A DNA stretch of 39,310 bases from an uncultured Lewinella sp. (GCA_938021455.1 CALIGP010000113.1:1-39310); one strand, 5' to 3'; positions 8,036-15,854 are shown, counted from the first letter of the stretch. Numbers and translations are program-made. The notes: generated by a model from the letters alone, not told the origin.

Positions 8036-8077
8036 TGCACCTGCGGACCCCGCTGAGCCTGCCGAAGTGTCCGCGCC
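8036..8077 (+). repeat. Long form of the dispersed GC-rich repeat
   Basis: Starts TGCACCTGCG (8036-8045) and ends TCCGCGCC (8070-8077); joining these two ends without the internal 24 bp gives exactly the 18-bp short form found at 15706, 25609 and 37551. The internal part carries GCTGAGCCTGCCGAAG, similar to short repeats seen widely in bacterial gene gaps. It is just downstream of the APC permease stop codon. Confidence 0.72.
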
Positions 8078-8079
8078 GC

Positions 8080-9390
8080 CTACACCCGTTCTTCCGCCGT
8101 GGCCGGGACACTGATGTCAAAGTAGTAAGCGATCAGGCCAGCCACCACGTTGAGCAACCCGAGTAGGCTTTCCATCGGCTGGTTGATGAAAAGGTAGACC
8201 AGTGACCAGGCACTGAAGGCCAGGAAGATGATCTGAGGAAGTGGATAAAGGGGCGAGGAGTAACCCGCTTCTCCTTTCTTCTGCCACCGTAAAATGAGTA
8301 AGCCCAGCACCGCCAAAAAGGTGAATAGCTGAAGCACAAATCCGCTGTAGAGCAGGACTCTCTCGAAGCTGGACGTGAAGACCAGGAACAGGCTGATGCC
8401 CCCCTGTAGCCAGGTTGCTCTCTGCGGAATACCGCCTTTGCTGAGCTGACCAAAAGTGCGCCACAAATGATGGCTATCGCCCATCGCTCTTACTACGCGT
8501 GGCCCGACCCAGATCATGGCAGAAATACCCGTCAGCAATAAAATACCGATCAAAACACTGACCCATTGGCCCATTGCGGGGCCGAACATTGCGGCGGAGG
8601 CTACCTGCGCTACATCAATCTGTCCGCTGAGAGCAGCCGTGCCCGCTTGCCGTAAAAAACCATACTGTAGGAGCAGGAACAATCCACTAACCAACAGCGT
8701 ACCGCCCACTAGTGCAAGCGGCAAATTTTTTCTGGGCTCTTCAATTTCTTCTACGATATACGCCGCGGCATTCCAGCCGGAAAAGGCATAGAAAACGCTG
8801 ATCATGGCGACCGCTGCTCCTGGGGACCAGAGCGTACTCATTCCTCCGAAGGACCAGTTGACAACGGCGTCTGCCGGCGCGGGCATAAAGGTACCCGCCA
8901 GGCCTAACCCCAGCACCACCAGCAGTTTTACGGCCGTTAGCACGTTCTGTAAGCGGCTGGATTCCCGGGTGCCAAAACCATGAGCAAGCGATAAAATGAC
9001 AATACTCATCACGGCCGTAAGTAGGGGCGGCCAGCCCGTCCAGGCAGCCAGATATTGTCCTACGGCCATAGCCGACAGCGCAACGGCAGCAGCAAAGCCA
9101 ACCGTAAGGCTAACCCAGCCACTCAGGAAGCCCATGAGCGGATGAAAGATCTCGCTTAGAAAGTGCGCCTCTCCGCCGGAGCGGGGCAATCGAGTACCTA
9201 GCTCTGCATAACTTACGGCACCACACCAGGCAACTAAGCCGCCAATGGCCCACAGCAACAGCAACACTGAACCACTGGGGATCAACTCCAGTTGAAACCC
9301 AAGGGTGGTAAAGGCGCCCGTACCGATCATGTTGGCCACTACCAGTGCCGCAGCACTCCGCCAGCCGATTGTTGCTTTCAGCCGATTCAT
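8080..9390 (-). CDS. APC-family amino acid permease
   Basis: 436 residues, almost wholly hydrophobic, consistent with 12 membrane helices of the LeuT-like APC fold. The N-terminal ALVVANMIGTGAFTTLG is the glycine-rich unwound first helix that binds the substrate amino group, and SYAELGTRLPRSGGEAHFL follows as in other amino acid/polyamine permeases. FYAFSGWNAAAYIVEEIEEPRKNLP is the conserved helix 6 with the EE-PRKNLP loop. It imports or exchanges amino acids at the inner membrane; the substrate cannot be told from sequence. It is transcribed alone on the minus strand between repeat-filled gaps. Confidence 0.9.
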   Translation of the reverse strand: MNRLKATIGWRSAAALVVANMIGTGAFTTLGFQLELIPSGSVLLLLWAIGGLVAWCGAVSYAELGTRLPRSGGEAHFLSEIFHPLMGFLSGWVSLTVGFAAAVALSAMAVGQYLAAWTGWPPLLTAVMSIVILSLAHGFGTRESSRLQNVLTAVKLLVVLGLGLAGTFMPAPADAVVNWSFGGMSTLWSPGAAVAMISVFYAFSGWNAAAYIVEEIEEPRKNLPLALVGGTLLVSGLFLLLQYGFLRQAGTAALSGQIDVAQVASAAMFGPAMGQWVSVLIGILLLTGISAMIWVGPRVVRAMGDSHHLWRTFGQLSKGGIPQRATWLQGGISLFLVFTSSFERVLLYSGFVLQLFTFLAVLGLLILRWQKKGEAGYSSPLYPLPQIIFLAFSAWSLVYLFINQPMESLLGLLNVVAGLIAYYFDISVPATAEERV

Positions 9391-9463
9391 CGAAGTAAGA
9401 AACTGCTAAGCAGGAAGATTTCTGTTGTGGCGGCAGCGAGGTAACGTAGTTTTAACGTTTGGG

Positions 9464-9584
9464 GGCAGGTTAACAGGTTGCAGGTTACAAGTTGCAGGTT
9501 CTAAGTTGCAGGGTTCAGGTTGTATGATCCCTGCAACCTGCAACCTGCAACCTGCACCCTGAAACCTGCACCCTGCACCCTGCC
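9464..9584. repeat. Heptamer tandem repeats arranged as a long palindrome
   Basis: The right half (9530-9584) is eight consecutive 7-bp units, mostly CCTGCAA or CCTGCAC, ending at the stop codon of the PAP2 gene. The left half (from about 9464) is built from degenerate units on the opposite strand (TTGCAGG, with spacers). The two halves can fold into one long hairpin. It fills the gap between the PAP2 and APC permease genes. Confidence 0.85.
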
Positions 9585-10324
9585 TATTCCCCCCCACCAG
9601 CCCGGTGTAGAGCCGGAACCGTAATGGCAATAGCTGAGCCAGCGATAAAGCCTACCAGTACGTCGGTAAAAAAATGCTTGCCAGCTCTCATGCGCCCGTA
9701 AGCTACGGTTGCCGGGATGAGTGCAGCAGCTGCCCAGATGTAGGGTTTTGCCTTACTGTTGGGGTGTAAGTCACTGTAGAGTTGTGCCGTAGTGAAACTG
9801 AAGTAAGCGGAGGTTGCTACGTGCCCGCTGTAGAAGGAATAGCGGCTGGACTTTTTTAGCTTCGTATCCAGCGGAGCATCAGGGTTGTAGTTGTATGGGC
9901 GAGCTCGTTTGGCGACTACTTTAGAGAGGTTAATTAGAGCTGAGTTCAGCATCGCTCCCTGAAAAACGACCATTGCCATATCGTCGAAATTGTCTCTTCC
10001 GGTCTTATCTAACATTAGAAAGAAAGGACTGGCAAAACTGGTGAGTAGTAATTTATCCGTGAACTCATCAGAAGCAAGGGATAGATGTCGGGTCGAGAAG
10101 CGATCGATACCCGGAATCTTATCGAAATCCAACATCTTGATGTCTTCTTCCGTCATGGGTTTTACCCGACGATCCAGTAGCGTAGAGCCAATCGTTAGTG
10201 TACCGCCCAATCCAATCAAGGTCGCGTTCGTCGCCTTGCTGGGGTTGTAAGGACGAAGGCCCTGGGCAAATAAGCAGGAGCTGCACAAGAAAACAAGCAG
10301 GAGGAAGAAGGAACGATGGCGCAT
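9584..10324 (-). CDS. PAP2-family phosphatase
   Basis: 246 residues with a signal-like N-terminus (FFLLLVFLCSSCLFAQG). The three PAP2 motifs are visible: KVVAKRARP (motif 1, K-x6-RP), YSGH (motif 2; Tyr where Pro is common) and GRMRAGKHFFTD (motif 3, R-x5-H-x3-D). Catalysis uses the motif 2 and 3 histidines. Such enzymes remove phosphate from lipid phosphates or undecaprenyl pyrophosphate at the periplasmic face. Hydrophobic stretches near 175-195 and 213-230 fit the membrane helices. The last codons directly abut the heptamer repeat, so the repeat forms its 3' untranslated end. Confidence 0.87.
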   Translation of the reverse strand: MRHRSFFLLLVFLCSSCLFAQGLRPYNPSKATNATLIGLGGTLTIGSTLLDRRVKPMTEEDIKMLDFDKIPGIDRFSTRHLSLASDEFTDKLLLTSFASPFFLMLDKTGRDNFDDMAMVVFQGAMLNSALINLSKVVAKRARPYNYNPDAPLDTKLKKSSRYSFYSGHVATSAYFSFTTAQLYSDLHPNSKAKPYIWAAAALIPATVAYGRMRAGKHFFTDVLVGFIAGSAIAITVPALHRAGGGE

Positions 10325-10429
10325 AATGATATTCAGCTTTTCGAAAGGACCCTGTTAGTCAATCAGGCTTCTAGCCGACAGACCACTAGGGCTACAACCG
10401 ACAAAAGTAAGGGCTTGTTTGGCAGCAGA

Positions 10430-11380
10430 TCATAATCCAAGGCCTAAGGCACTACGTTTCTCCCCGTCTGCTACGCTGTTTTGTGACCAATAAGGCGCGC
10501 GAACCTGGTGGCTCAGGCGGGCTACGGTGGTCAGTTTTTTACCACGACTTGGGTAAGTTTCCGTCCAGCCGCGGACGACATAAGGCGCTGCGGCATCAAA
10601 TACGAACTCGACCTTCCGATCAATCCCTTCGTAGGTTATAGAGTAGCTTTTGAGCTTTTCTTCGGTGAACTGGTCGCCGGAGTACTCTTGCAGGCTGGTG
10701 GTTGCTTTCGCGGATGCATAGGGCTTATGGGTCATGAGCAGATAACCGGTAGCCGGAATGATGTTGAAGGACCCGGTAGGTAGGTTGTCCCAGCCGCTTC
10801 TGATGCGATTAAAAATTTCGTCTTCGATAAAATCAGCGCCTAAGCGTTGGTTTTGATCCGCTTCCCGTTCAAAATAAGAGCGAAGCTGGCTGTCCCACTT
10901 TTTGCCGCCAGCATAGTTGAGTTGGGTGAAGGTTTGTCCGCACCAGTCTTGCATACTGGTGGTTACCTTCAGGCTATGAGGTTGCTCATCCGTTTTAGTA
11001 GGGGTGAAGGTGGAGGTCATAACGGAGTAGTCATAAATTCCGGTAGTAAACCGTCGGATCATATTCGTCTTAATGACGGGGGTGGAAGCCGGGTTAGTGT
11101 AGTTGTCGTTTTTAACCTGCTTATCCGTCAGAAAATCTTCAGAAACGAAGATCAAACTGACCTGGCCTGGGTGAATTTCTCCGTAGCGGATTTGCTCGAG
11201 TTCGTAGGTGTTTATTTCAGCTTTTCCTTCATACCAGTATTTAGAAAGACCTCCGGAAAAATGACCGGGGACCGTAGCGGCGGTTTCTGAGGCCGTTTTG
11301 GAAGCAGTTTCAGCAGTGTCCTGTACGGTATTACAATTGAGTAGTAATAGTGGGAAAAGGAAAAGAATGAAGTAGCGCAT
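10430..11380 (-). CDS. Conserved Bacteroidota lipoprotein of unknown function
   Basis: 316 residues. The N-terminus is a lipoprotein signal, FLFPLLLLN then Cys16, followed by an Ala/Thr/Ser-rich linker. The mature part contains KYWYEGKAEINTYELEQIRYGEIHPGQ, MTSTFTP and SMQDWCGQTFTQLNY, a conserved set I know from related lipoproteins of Flavobacteria and Saprospiria, some of them mislabelled as septum inhibitor Maf. There is no enzyme motif I can name. It is transcribed away from the PorE-like gene; the divergent gap holds a terminator-like hairpin oriented the other way. An envelope role is inferred only from lipidation. Confidence 0.75.
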   Translation of the reverse strand: MRYFILFLFPLLLLNCNTVQDTAETASKTASETAATVPGHFSGGLSKYWYEGKAEINTYELEQIRYGEIHPGQVSLIFVSEDFLTDKQVKNDNYTNPASTPVIKTNMIRRFTTGIYDYSVMTSTFTPTKTDEQPHSLKVTTSMQDWCGQTFTQLNYAGGKKWDSQLRSYFEREADQNQRLGADFIEDEIFNRIRSGWDNLPTGSFNIIPATGYLLMTHKPYASAKATTSLQEYSGDQFTEEKLKSYSITYEGIDRKVEFVFDAAAPYVVRGWTETYPSRGKKLTTVARLSHQVRAPYWSQNSVADGEKRSALGLGL

Positions 11381-11537
11381 ACTTTAGAAACGTTCAAACG
11401 CCTCCCTGGTTTTTAGAGGCTTCTATGCTGCGGAACAGAACGCTGTTATCTGTGAAGATCAGCTCAATTATAGACTGTATAACAACTGTATTATATACAA
11501 TTACAGATGTTCAAAAAAAGTGCCTACCTTAGCGACG

Positions 11538-11631
11538 ATAGTTTACTAATGCACTCATTTTATCTTGTGGCCCCATCGTTACGATGGGGCCCAAGCTTTT
11601 TTTCTCAGCCCGTCATAGGGCAGTAAACTAT
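11538..11631 (+). promoter_or_regulatory. Leader with 10-bp inverted repeat enclosing a terminator-like hairpin
   Basis: ATAGTTTACT (11538-11547) is perfectly complementary to AGTAAACTAT (11622-11631). The strong hairpin at 11569-11591 lies between them. On a transcript read towards the PorE-like gene the two ends could pair and hold the hairpin on a stalk. TACCTTAG at 11525-11532 is a one-mismatch -7 box that could start such a transcript, but no good -33 box was found. Attenuation or a short stable RNA are both possible. Confidence 0.45.
11569..11606 (+). terminator. Strong intrinsic terminator-like hairpin in a divergent gap
   Basis: A perfect 10-bp stem, GGCCCCATCG with CGATGGGGCC, closes a 3-nt loop and is followed by CAAGC and a run of seven T. 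It points to the right, yet no gene ends here: the left gene is divergent and the right one starts at 11658. It should therefore end a short transcript or control read-through. Confidence 0.65.
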
Positions 11632-11657
11632 TTACTCCCCATCACCGCCCATTCTTT

Positions 11658-13655
11658 ATGCCTGCTGTATCAAAAGTACTGTTCTTTTTATGTTGGCTGA
11701 TCCTGGCTGGCCATTTGTCTGCTCAGCGGGGGAATGACAGAGCAGGAGCTACCGCCGCTTTTGATGATGGTGTACAGTTCCTTCTGGCGGCGAAACCCAA
11801 AAAAGCCGCAAAGTCTTTTTACAGTTCCACCAGGTTGGACACTGCCTTTATTCCCGCACGTCGTTTATTGGGCGTAGCGGAAGAGTTAAACGGCAATCTG
11901 TCAGAAGCTGCAGGCGCCTACCAGTATGTGATTGAGAAAGATTCTTCTTACTCCAGGCTGATTTATTACCAGTTGGGTAAAATCTATTACCGAATGTCTC
12001 GGCCGGCATTGGCCCTACATTATTTGCTTAAGTTTGAAGAACTACAAGAGCGTGACCTTGGGGAGTTTGGACGTAATGGAGAGTCTGAACGACAAGAAGA
12101 ATTAGCCGCTCTGGAGCGGCTAGTCAACGATATTCGGGCGGCAAGTATAACGCAGGACAGCTCGCAGTTTATCAACGTTACCAAGCTGTTTAATCTCGGT
12201 ACTCCGGTGAACTCCTCCCGAAACGAGTACTTGCCTTTTTTTAGTAATGATCAGTCTGGATTGCTCTTCACCCGGCAGGGAGAATTGGGAGACGAAGACC
12301 TGATTAAAGGCAGAAGAGGAAACTTAAGCGATAATTTCAAAATATCCCGTTTTGCCAGTGTCAACAGTACCCCCAGAAAAGAGGGAATGGCAACTTTAGT
12401 TCGGGACGGAGAACGCATATTTTTTACCGTCTGTAATGACGATGAGGAGGAGCAATTTTGTAAAGTATACAGTGGATGGCTTATCAATGGTAAAATCGAA
12501 AGGGCCGAGAAGTTACCGGATTATATCACTGGTCGTACCTGGGTAAGCCAACCGGCCATTAGTTGTGATGGACAGCAGCTTTTTTTTGCCAGTATCCGGC
12601 CAGGTGGGGTGGGGGGCAGCGACATTTACCGCTGTATCAAACAGGACGATGGAAGTTGGTCTGAACCCAAAAATCTCGGTACTGGCGTCAATACACCTTT
12701 AAATGAAGAAGCTCCCTTTCTTAGCAATGACGGGCGCACGCTCTACTTTTCCAGTGAAGGACATCAAAATCTGGGCGATCAGGATATTTTTATGAGTTGG
12801 TGGGACGTCATTGAAGGCCGGTTTACCCGGGCCATCAATCTTGGTCCACCCGTCAATGGACCTCATCGTGAACTGGGGTTCCATCTTACCTCCGACGGAA
12901 AAACGGGATACGTAGCCAGTAACCGACCCGGCGGTTATGGTGGGTTAGACATCTACGGCTTTGAGTTGTCTGACCGGCTGAGTAGCCAGCCCGTCACTTT
13001 TGTTTCTGGTTACGTAGCGGATAGCCTGACTGGAGAGCCGATTCCCGATCAAAGAGTCCCCGTCACGGACGGAAATACTTACTACACCAACTATGAAGGG
13101 CGGTTCTTTATCTGTGCTCCTTCGGAAAGCACTTTGCCAATCACGGTAAACAACCCGGAGTATCTGTCTTATGAGCGGGATTTTGCTATCCCTAATTGGG
13201 CGAACCAGGAACCGTACAGAATCGATTTATTGCTGCGCACCGAAAAAGTAGTGGAGCCCCCAGCTCCACCTCCGCCCCCAGAAAGGGTGGATACCGTTAA
13301 GCTGAAGGCAAGAGTGGTGAATCGAAACCTGACCGTTCGGTTTAATTTTGACGACGCCAGCCTCACACCAACTCAAATCGAGAACATTGAGAAATTTGTC
13401 GTTTCGGTTAAGGATAAGCACATTATGCGAATCGTTGTAACCGGGTTTACGGATGACGTGGGCGATAAGGCTTACAATATTCGCCTGAGCCAGAACCGGG
13501 CAAAGGCCGTTGGTATTCACCTGCAAACAGCCGGAATCAAAGCCAATGAAGTGAAAATTGTGGGGATGGGAGAACTCAGTGGAGCCGGTCAACGTGCCCT
13601 GAACCGTAAGGTGGAAGTCTCCGTTCGGTACCGCGAAATGGTGGATCCCGACTAA
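11658..13655 (+). CDS. OmpA-family protein with TPR, beta-propeller and CRD domains (PorE-like)
   Basis: 665 residues. After a signal peptide (cut near LSAQRG) come TPR-like helices (about 30-110: AAFDDGVQFLLAAKPKKAAKSF), PD40/WD40-like propeller blades (about 185-440: repeated LPFFSNDQSGLLFTRQG, PFLSNDGRTLYFSSEG, LGFHLTSDGKTGYVASNRPGG), a carboxypeptidase-regulatory beta-sandwich (about 447-520), a Pro-rich linker, and an OmpA C-terminal domain (about 558-660) with TGFTDDVG and LSQNRA for peptidoglycan binding. This order matches PorE, the T9SS component that ties the machine to the cell wall. PorE is lipidated while this one has an ordinary signal peptide, so it may be a paralogue. A PorU2-like gene is elsewhere in the window. 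Confidence 0.83.
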   Translation: MPAVSKVLFFLCWLILAGHLSAQRGNDRAGATAAFDDGVQFLLAAKPKKAAKSFYSSTRLDTAFIPARRLLGVAEELNGNLSEAAGAYQYVIEKDSSYSRLIYYQLGKIYYRMSRPALALHYLLKFEELQERDLGEFGRNGESERQEELAALERLVNDIRAASITQDSSQFINVTKLFNLGTPVNSSRNEYLPFFSNDQSGLLFTRQGELGDEDLIKGRRGNLSDNFKISRFASVNSTPRKEGMATLVRDGERIFFTVCNDDEEEQFCKVYSGWLINGKIERAEKLPDYITGRTWVSQPAISCDGQQLFFASIRPGGVGGSDIYRCIKQDDGSWSEPKNLGTGVNTPLNEEAPFLSNDGRTLYFSSEGHQNLGDQDIFMSWWDVIEGRFTRAINLGPPVNGPHRELGFHLTSDGKTGYVASNRPGGYGGLDIYGFELSDRLSSQPVTFVSGYVADSLTGEPIPDQRVPVTDGNTYYTNYEGRFFICAPSESTLPITVNNPEYLSYERDFAIPNWANQEPYRIDLLLRTEKVVEPPAPPPPPERVDTVKLKARVVNRNLTVRFNFDDASLTPTQIENIEKFVVSVKDKHIMRIVVTGFTDDVGDKAYNIRLSQNRAKAVGIHLQTAGIKANEVKIVGMGELSGAGQRALNRKVEVSVRYREMVDPD

Positions 13656-13805
13656 GGGAGCTATATTTAATGGGAATTCACTTTAGGGTGACCTGCTGGT
13701 GATAACTTCGTCTGAACGACATAAAAATGAACAACTGGAGTCCGTAATCTTTTCTTTCAGAGAATTTTTTGGACTATTTTTTACACTGATACTATTTACT
13801 GAATC

Positions 13806-14195
13806 ATGAAAACATTACTCACTCTTCTACTGACGGCTACGGTACTAACGCTTAGTGCGCAAACCGAAAAGCCTCCCTACTGCGAAGAAGGACCTGCCAC
13901 CTATGGTAGTGTTGCCGCCATTCCCGGCACAACGACCGCTCCTCCACTTCCGCGGTTTACCACCACTCCGGTTACGGAGCATAAAATTCAGGTGGCGATT
14001 CTTCGCTACACAGATCCTTCCGAATATCCCTTTCACCCCAGCCTGGTGGCTCGATACCGCCCCTGTGAGCAAATCTGGGTTGTAGAAAGCCGGGATAGTT
14101 TTGCTGATCGGGCGGATGCCGTCAAGTTGCAAAACGAACTCAAAGCCCTGGGATATTCTGGTGCTTACATTACCGATTTAGTGGGTTACCAATAG
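13806..14195 (+). CDS. Small secreted SPOR-like protein
   Basis: 129 residues: a signal peptide (MKTLLTLLLTATVLTLSAQ), a Pro/Thr-rich stretch to about residue 58, then one SPOR-like alpha/beta module (HKIQVAILRYTDPSEYPFHPS ends its first part, DAVKLQNELKALGYSGAYITD its last). SPOR modules usually bind glycan strands of peptidoglycan stripped of peptides. It should act in the periplasm or at the outer membrane. It follows the PorE-like gene by 150 bp without a clear terminator, so co-expression is possible. The domain call is moderate because a single diverged repeat is all there is. Confidence 0.65.
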   Translation: MKTLLTLLLTATVLTLSAQTEKPPYCEEGPATYGSVAAIPGTTTAPPLPRFTTTPVTEHKIQVAILRYTDPSEYPFHPSLVARYRPCEQIWVVESRDSFADRADAVKLQNELKALGYSGAYITDLVGYQ

Positions 14196-14209
14196 AACGG
14201 CTATTTTTG
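14177..14209 (+). promoter_or_regulatory. Bacteroidota-type promoter for the DUF4920 gene
   Basis: TTTA at 14177-14180, a 21-bp spacer and TATTTTTG at 14202-14209 fit the -33/-7 pattern with one mismatch. The start site would be near 14214, giving an ~11-nt A-rich leader before the ATG at 14225. The upstream box overlaps the end of the SPOR-like gene. Confidence 0.55.
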
Positions 14210-14224
14210 TAAAAAAAATAAACC

Positions 14225-14746
14225 ATGCTACAGATTTTAAAGGCGGCAACGCTTTCTTGTTTTGTCTTGCTACTATGTGCTTGCGGACAACAAACTGAGG
14301 CTTCAATATCAGAAGTTGAGGAAGTTAAAGAAGAAGTTGCCGGAACTTTCGGGGCTGATTTTCAGGCGAGTAAAGTAATTCCTGCATCGGATCTGCTATC
14401 AAGCTACTCCGCAGAAGCGATTGCTGATACCGTTATGACGACCCTTCGCGGCACGGTAGACGAGGTTTGCCAGGCCAAAGGGTGCTGGATGACCATCGCT
14501 GCCGGAGGTGAAGAGGAGATGATGGTAAAGTTTAAGGACTATGGCTTCTTCATGCCAAAAGACATCAGTGGCCGCCAGGTCATTATGAACGGAATGGCAT
14601 ATTATGAAGTAACCCCGGTTGATGAGCTGCGCCACTATGCTGAAGACGCAGGGAAATCTCCCGAAGAGATTGCTAAGATCACGGAACCTAAGCGGGAATT
14701 GAAATTCCTGGCGGATGGCGTGCAGTTGCTGGAAGGCGAACTGTAG
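14225..14746 (+). CDS. DUF4920 lipoprotein
   Basis: 173 residues, with a lipoprotein signal (SCFVLLLCA then Cys20) and a short acidic linker. The folded part has the DUF4920 pattern: FGADF, then LRGTVDEVCQAKGCWMTI, VKFKDYGFFMPKDISG, VIMNGMAYYEV. The two cysteines in EVCQAKGCW may bind metal or form a disulphide. The biochemical role of this family is not established. It has its own promoter and is followed by a repeat-rich gap before cysE. Confidence 0.8.
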   Translation: MLQILKAATLSCFVLLLCACGQQTEASISEVEEVKEEVAGTFGADFQASKVIPASDLLSSYSAEAIADTVMTTLRGTVDEVCQAKGCWMTIAAGGEEEMMVKFKDYGFFMPKDISGRQVIMNGMAYYEVTPVDELRHYAEDAGKSPEEIAKITEPKRELKFLADGVQLLEGEL

Positions 14747-14822
14747 TATGATAGTAATGATAGTAGTGGTAGTATGGTAGTACTATCACTACTATCACTT
14801 ACTACCCTACTATCACTACTAT
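14747..14822. repeat. Simple tandem repeats (TAGTA-rich) arranged as a palindrome
   Basis: The left half is made of GATAGTA/GTGGTAGTA units and the right half of their complements (TACTATC, ACTACTATC), meeting at GGTAGTACTATC. The whole gap between the DUF4920 gene and cysE can fold into a long imperfect hairpin. The design, short tandem units followed by their inverted copies, is the same as at 9464-9584 with a different unit. Confidence 0.85.
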
Positions 14823-14829
14823 TTCCCTC

Positions 14830-15624
14830 ATGGACGAATCATTTTTTAAGGACCGCTACCTGGATCACCAGAGAGCGGGAGAACTGCCGTCTCCCCAACT
14901 TATTGAGGATTGGCTAGACGGAGTGCTGCAATTCCTGTTTCCGGAATTTAGTGCGGTTAAATTTTCGACCGAGCGTGCCTTTTCACTTCAGTACCAGACG
15001 AACGATCTGAAGCTGTTTACCATTTTGGACTCTCTTTCCAGCCGGCTGCCCAAACCAGCGGCAGAGATCAGAGCTGCCTTTGAGGCGGACTTGCCGTCCG
15101 TCTATGCTGCTCTGTCCGAGGACGCCCAGGCGATCCTGTCAGGAGACCCTGCTGCAAGGGACCGTACGGAGGTAGTGAGCACTTACCCTGGCTTTTATGC
15201 TTTGGCGGTTCATCGGCTGGCGCACTGTCTTTGTCGGCTTGGGGTTCCGCTTCTGCCGAGGATGTTGAGTGAAATTGCCCACCAAAAAACAGGCATTGAA
15301 ATTCATCCGGGGGCAAAAATCGGACGCCGGTTCTGCATTGATCACGGAACGGGAATCGTAATTGGAGAGACGGTGGAAATTGGCGACGATGTTAAAATGT
15401 ACCAGGGGGTTACGCTGGGTGCACTTAGTGTTAGCAAGGACATGGCTCGCACAAAACGACATCCGACCATTCAGGACCGCGTAGTGATTTATGCCGGAGC
15501 TACCATTTTGGGAGGGGACACGGTTATTGGCGAAGATTCTATCATTGGTGGCAATACCTGGATTGTCAAAAGTATTGGTCCTAATAGTAGAGTTTACTAT
15601 AAAGCGCCCGAAAAAAAGGAGTAG
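14830..15624 (+). CDS. cysE: Serine O-acetyltransferase (EpsC-like CysE)
   Basis: 264 residues. The N-terminal ~120 residues are helical, as in the long EpsC-type enzymes, and include YPGFYALAVHRLAHCL, a family hallmark. From about 150 comes the left-handed beta-helix of hexapeptide repeats: IHPGAKIGRRFCIDHGTGIVIGETVEIGDDVKMYQGVTLG, then VVIYAGATILGGDTVIGEDSIIGG. The IDHGTG histidine and its paired aspartate are catalytic. The enzyme makes O-acetyl-L-serine from serine and acetyl-CoA, the first step of cysteine synthesis. cysK is not adjacent. The start ATG follows the palindromic repeat by a few bases. Confidence 0.93.
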   Translation: MDESFFKDRYLDHQRAGELPSPQLIEDWLDGVLQFLFPEFSAVKFSTERAFSLQYQTNDLKLFTILDSLSSRLPKPAAEIRAAFEADLPSVYAALSEDAQAILSGDPAARDRTEVVSTYPGFYALAVHRLAHCLCRLGVPLLPRMLSEIAHQKTGIEIHPGAKIGRRFCIDHGTGIVIGETVEIGDDVKMYQGVTLGALSVSKDMARTKRHPTIQDRVVIYAGATILGGDTVIGEDSIIGGNTWIVKSIGPNSRVYYKAPEKKE

Positions 15625-15653
15625 GCGCTGTCGCTGGTGCAGTGGAGAGAATC

Positions 15654-15696
15654 AAAGAGCAGGGTGAGACGAGCCAGCCTTCCTTTGCTCTTTAAA
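15654..15696 (+). terminator. Possible cysE terminator
   Basis: AAAGAGCA (15654-15661) and TGCTCTTT (15686-15693) form an 8-bp perfect stem with a 24-nt loop that ends in a short T tract. The long loop makes this a moderate call. Confidence 0.45.
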
Positions 15697-15705
15697 AGAA
15701 ATTGT

Positions 15706-15723
15706 TGCACCTGCGTCCGCGCC
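15706..15723 (+). repeat. Short form of the dispersed 18-bp repeat
   Basis: TGCACCTGCGTCCGCGCC, identical to the copies at 25609-25626 and 37551-37568. Located in the cysE-pdxJ gap. Confidence 0.88.
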
Positions 15724-15792
15724 GTCTTTCGAGTCTTTTAGTCTGGTGTCACTTCGAATTTCAGAGGTTGTAAGGTGTAACTGGTTTAATTG

Positions 15793-15850
15793 GCCTCCAA
15801 CACCTCTAATGTGCGGAGTCCCTACAAGACTACCATACTACCAGCCTACC
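15793..15850 (+). repeat. Diverged copy of the GCCTCCAAC repeat region
   Basis: GCCTCCAAC, a diverged ACCTCTAAT unit and GTGCGGAGTCCC resemble the end of the tandem block at 6112-6160. Further CTACC-rich units follow. It lies just upstream of the pdxJ -7 box. Confidence 0.5.
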
Positions 15851-15854
15851 TAAG

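Noticed and set aside
7846..8077. Riboswitch upstream of the mlaE-like gene
   Set aside because: The structure is explained by inverted and dispersed repeats, and no known riboswitch core could be matched.
9464..9584. CRISPR array
   Set aside because: The units are 7 bp, contiguous and without spacers, and no cas gene is present; this is a tandem array with inverted copies.
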